Assembly: GCF_026427595.1 (NCBI RefSeq)
Contig: NZ_CP101527.1
Coordinates: forward strand, 3,653,001 to 3,717,000
DNA length: 64,000 nucleotides
Reading direction: 5' to 3'
DNA from: Alkalimarinus sediminis
Lineage (GTDB): Bacteria > Pseudomonadota > Gammaproteobacteria > Pseudomonadales > Oleiphilaceae
The first letter of the stretch is position 1; every line of letters starts with the position of its first letter. Below the pieces are notes generated by a model that worked only from the letters and a program-made list of their open reading frames with translations, did no database searches and was not told the origin of the DNA. Made by a program: the position numbers and the translations under genes. Positions 61,722 to 64,000 of this stretch are shown here, one piece after another.

Positions 61722-61922
61722 TTATGCGATCTTATGGACAGGCGCCTTAAGTTCACATGATTCATATCCATCTTCCCAGCCTGCTTCCCATGCTGCCGAT
61801 ATGACCTCTCCGTTGTAAGGACATTTTTGGCGATTCATCCCCATCAGTCCGGCCATATAACCTTGCTGGTATGCTTTATTTAGGGATTCGAGATCCCAAC
61901 CTAATGAAAAGTCTTTGGCCAT
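61722..61922 (-). CDS. rmf: Ribosome modulation factor
   Basis: About 66 residues from the ATG at 61922, which has AGGAG seven bases upstream. The frame is open a little further. Family features are AYQQGYMAGLMG, KCPYNGE and AAWEAGWEDGYE, corresponding to the RMF pattern (GYQAG, CPY, WLGGWREA) in E. coli. RMF binds ribosomes in stationary phase or starvation and dimerises them into inactive 100S particles. The N-terminal 14 residues and the C-terminal tail are longer than in E. coli, which is 55 residues. Single gene with its own terminator. Confidence 0.88.
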   Translation of the reverse strand: MAKDFSLGWDLESLNKAYQQGYMAGLMGMNRQKCPYNGEVISAAWEAGWEDGYESCELKAPVHKIA

Positions 61923-62284
61923 GAGGCCGCTCCTTTCGTTTTCCACTTATCGCCAGTAAAGTCGACAATATGATAAAAACCATATTTATCAACAAGTTTA
62001 CGAGAGCTGTCATGCGTGCATCACTGCATTACCTATTTGGTTCGGCCCTATAGATAATGCCCTCTCTACCCCTGAGTACTAAGTGGTAGCCCTACCCTAT
62101 CGCGGAATTTGATCCACAGTTTATTATTATGATTTTACAATAGCGCAACATAGTGAAATATGAAGCACATTTTTAGATCATTTGTTACTTTTTGTATATT
62201 GGACTCCCCAATACGCAATCAAAGTTAACACAGCTTACATTCTGCAACAATAAAGCAGGTTATTTTTTGTGCGACAGGTAACGT
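61923..62284. other. 362-base region between rmf and gshA
   Basis: Both neighbours lie on the minus strand. The part next to rmf holds the rmf ribosome site and an inverted repeat TGATAAA (61971-61977) / TTTATCA (61985-61991) that could be an operator or promoter part. The gshA 3' side (62050-62284) contains no clear hairpin and no coding frame. Confidence 0.5.
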
Positions 62285-63892
62285 TTAAGATAGATACTGC
62301 GTCATATATTCTGAGAATTTACTTACATCAGCATCTTTAAGTTGCTGTTCTTTAAGAAAAGACTCTTTGGCCATGACGTGATACTTTTCATGGATAGATT
62401 CATCATTACAGTGTTGTTTAGATAACTGCTGATGCTTAAATGATAACTCACCCACAATTTCAAGCCATGAGAGTGACTCAGACTTCATTACGGAGAGAAT
62501 ACTAGCCGATGGGGTCAGTTCAGGTTGAACAAGCTTGCTACGCTGCTCTTCGATTGCCCCATGGTAACGGTTGTTCGCCAAGGCATCATCGCTTTTTGCC
62601 TTGCCTGCGTCCGCAGCCTTACAATGCATGTCATCAAAAATAGCGGCAACTCGACCAATCTCATCTAACAGAGCAAGTCCCAGGTCTTTAAGAGGCGCTT
62701 CACCTGCAGGGGTTTTTAGTTTAAGGCCAGGCTCTCGGCCGCGATTAACCACGGTTTCAAAGTTCCAATCCAATGCCTGACACTCTTTCTCAGATACAAC
62801 AGGGCTATCTGCTACAAGACAGTAGACCAAGAACGCATCCATAAATCGAACCTGCTGATCACTAATCCCAAGTGGCAGGTAAGGGTTAAGGTCAAGGCAA
62901 CGAACTTCAATATATTCAACACCACGCTGCTTGAGCGCATGAATGGGCTTTTCGCCAGATTCTGCGTTTCGTTTTGGCCTTATGGCGCTGTAATACTCAT
63001 TCTCAATCTGAAGAATATTAGTGTTGAGTTGTATATATTCGCCATCTTTTTGTGTCCCCATCACCTCATAAGCGGGGTATGGCTTATGTATTGCTTCTTC
63101 GAGAGTATGAGTAAAGTTGCTCAAACTATTGAAACAGATAGCCAGCGATGATTGTGCATTACTATGATAACCCAGGTCCCCCATACGAAGAGATGTCGCA
63201 TAAGGTAAATACCAAGTACCTTTATCGTCAAATGGCTGGAGTGGGTGTCTCATGCCCGCCAAGAAGCTCTGGTCCGCAGCCGGGGATGCGCCAAATAGAT
63301 ACATCAATAACCAAGAGTGTCGACGGAAGTTTCGAATAAGTGAAAAATACTGCTCTGATTTAAAATCCTGAAGAGGCTGCGTGTCACCTTTTACGACCTG
63401 CCACTCTTTCCAAAACGCATCTGGCAATGAAAAGTTATAGTGTAGACCCGCAATACTCTGCATGATTCGTCCGTAACGGGCATCTAGTCCTTTACGATAA
63501 ACATGCTTGAGTTTGCCTAAATTTGAATCTCCAAACTCGGCAATTCTAATACTGTCATTACCGTCAATTTTACAGGGCATACTACCTGACCAAAGCACCT
63601 CTTCACCCAAGTGACTCTGCACAAAACAGTGTACATCGCTCAGATCTTTCATCAGTTGATCGACCGTTTGTGATACCGGTGTAATCAACTCCATGAGTGC
63701 TTCGGAGTAGTCTGTCGTAATTTGCGAGTGTGTGAGCGTGTGCCCTAACACCTCTGGATGGTTTGTCTGTGAGATAAAATGACTTGAATCGGCTCGTAGC
63801 CCTTCCTTTTCTATACCTCGCGAAATATTTAACAGTTCACGTTGAGCTGATTCGGAGAGTAGTTCCAGTCGAGCTTCCAGAGCATTTATCAT
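62285..63892 (-). CDS. gshA: Glutamate-cysteine ligase
   Basis: About 535 residues. The ATG at 63892 has AAAGG seven bases upstream, so the TTG at 63898 is not needed. It makes gamma-glutamylcysteine, the first step of glutathione synthesis, completing the pathway with gshB at 34845-35801. Family motifs of the proteobacterial type 1 enzyme are visible: GIEKEGLRADS, TTDYSEALMELITP, GLHYNFSLPD, FGASPAAD, EYIEVRCLDLNPYLPLGI and the ERSKL-like EEQRSKLVQPELTPSA. The window ends about 100 bases upstream of its start. Confidence 0.96.
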   Translation of the reverse strand: MINALEARLELLSESAQRELLNISRGIEKEGLRADSSHFISQTNHPEVLGHTLTHSQITTDYSEALMELITPVSQTVDQLMKDLSDVHCFVQSHLGEEVLWSGSMPCKIDGNDSIRIAEFGDSNLGKLKHVYRKGLDARYGRIMQSIAGLHYNFSLPDAFWKEWQVVKGDTQPLQDFKSEQYFSLIRNFRRHSWLLMYLFGASPAADQSFLAGMRHPLQPFDDKGTWYLPYATSLRMGDLGYHSNAQSSLAICFNSLSNFTHTLEEAIHKPYPAYEVMGTQKDGEYIQLNTNILQIENEYYSAIRPKRNAESGEKPIHALKQRGVEYIEVRCLDLNPYLPLGISDQQVRFMDAFLVYCLVADSPVVSEKECQALDWNFETVVNRGREPGLKLKTPAGEAPLKDLGLALLDEIGRVAAIFDDMHCKAADAGKAKSDDALANNRYHGAIEEQRSKLVQPELTPSASILSVMKSESLSWLEIVGELSFKHQQLSKQHCNDESIHEKYHVMAKESFLKEQQLKDADVSKFSEYMTQYLS

Positions 63893-63975
63893 GGGCAACC
63901 TTTAGGCCATAGTTTAAATGTGAGTTTAAATGAGGGCGTTTTTTAAAAACACAAGGAGCCGCCCTTAAACCAAAC

Positions 63976-63991
63976 GGTGCGCAAGCGCACC
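63976..63991. repeat. Perfect palindrome near the window end
   Basis: GGTGCGC and GCGCACC pair with two A between them. It lies 84 bases upstream of the gshA start. The surrounding ACGGTGCGCAAGCGCACCCTA resembles a palindrome scattered in intergenic DNA of many gammaproteobacteria, by recollection only. Confidence 0.5.
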
Positions 63992-64000
63992 CTATAATTA

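Noticed and set aside
1-64000. CRISPR array, tRNA, rRNA or insertion sequence
   Set aside because: I looked for direct repeats with regular spacing, CCA-ended cloverleaves and transposase motifs and saw none. The only tandem repeats are the 14-bp and 15-bp arrays described.

Overview
The window is 64 kb of chromosomal DNA from a gammaproteobacterium. It has no rRNA, tRNA, CRISPR array, insertion sequence or intact prophage that I can see. Gene content and order resemble Pseudomonas, Marinobacter and Oceanospirillales relatives. The stretch from gshB through tonB, yqgE, ruvX, pyrR and pyrB to a non-catalytic dihydroorotase, divergent from the pilGHIJK-chpABC cluster, matches the layout I recall around the Pseudomonas aeruginosa twitching-motility chemosensory locus. 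ftsY-ftsE-ftsX-rpoH, rsmD and mutM also sit together as in pseudomonads, while yrfG-hslR-hslO-pckA recalls the E. coli hsl region. The modest GC content, a bacterial acyl-CoA-binding protein and TRAP transport genes suggest a marine, possibly lipid-using organism. That lifestyle is inference.

Layout. 1-7.97 kb: a gene fragment (perhaps a glutathione S-transferase), an acyl-CoA-binding protein, a stand-alone integrase core-binding domain, a VanZ-like protein with an extra C-terminal domain, greB, small membrane and helical proteins, a two-component system and djlA. 8.3-12.4 kb: rpoH, ftsX, ftsE, ftsY on the minus strand. 12.7-22 kb: rsmD, an orphan hydantoinase A-type protein, mutM (TTG start), a small secreted protein, cysQ, yrfG, hslR, hslO, pckA. 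22.1-27.8 kb: an unusual TRAP-type cluster with a TatT-like lipoprotein, two paralogous binding proteins and a fused permease. 28.3-29.1 kb: an HU protein and a ComEA-like protein. 29.2-35.8 kb: marC, pseudo-dihydroorotase, pyrB, pyrR, ruvX, yqgE, tonB, gshB. 36.1-51.1 kb: the Pil-Chp chemosensory cluster, dominated by a roughly 2,938-residue ChpA. 51.3-64 kb: a DUF3422 protein, znuCB, a CHASE-PAS receptor, plsC, AraC and TetR regulators flanking a sterol desaturase-like enzyme, a soluble chemoreceptor with a FliL-like protein, rmf and gshA.

How it fits together. PilJ should sense a surface signal and, through PilI/ChpC, control ChpA, which would pass phosphate through its Hpt array and receiver to PilG and PilH. 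PilK and ChpB would adapt PilJ by methylation and demethylation. gshA and gshB give the complete glutathione pathway. pyrR, pyrB and the pseudo-dihydroorotase form the aspartate transcarbamoylase unit, with a likely transcription attenuator between pyrR and pyrB. znuCB has a strong Zur-box-like site upstream. The most unusual content is the enlarged ChpA with at least eight canonical Hpt modules, the lipoprotein/TRAP cluster, a receptor with no output domain, and an integrase fragment kept as a small independent gene.
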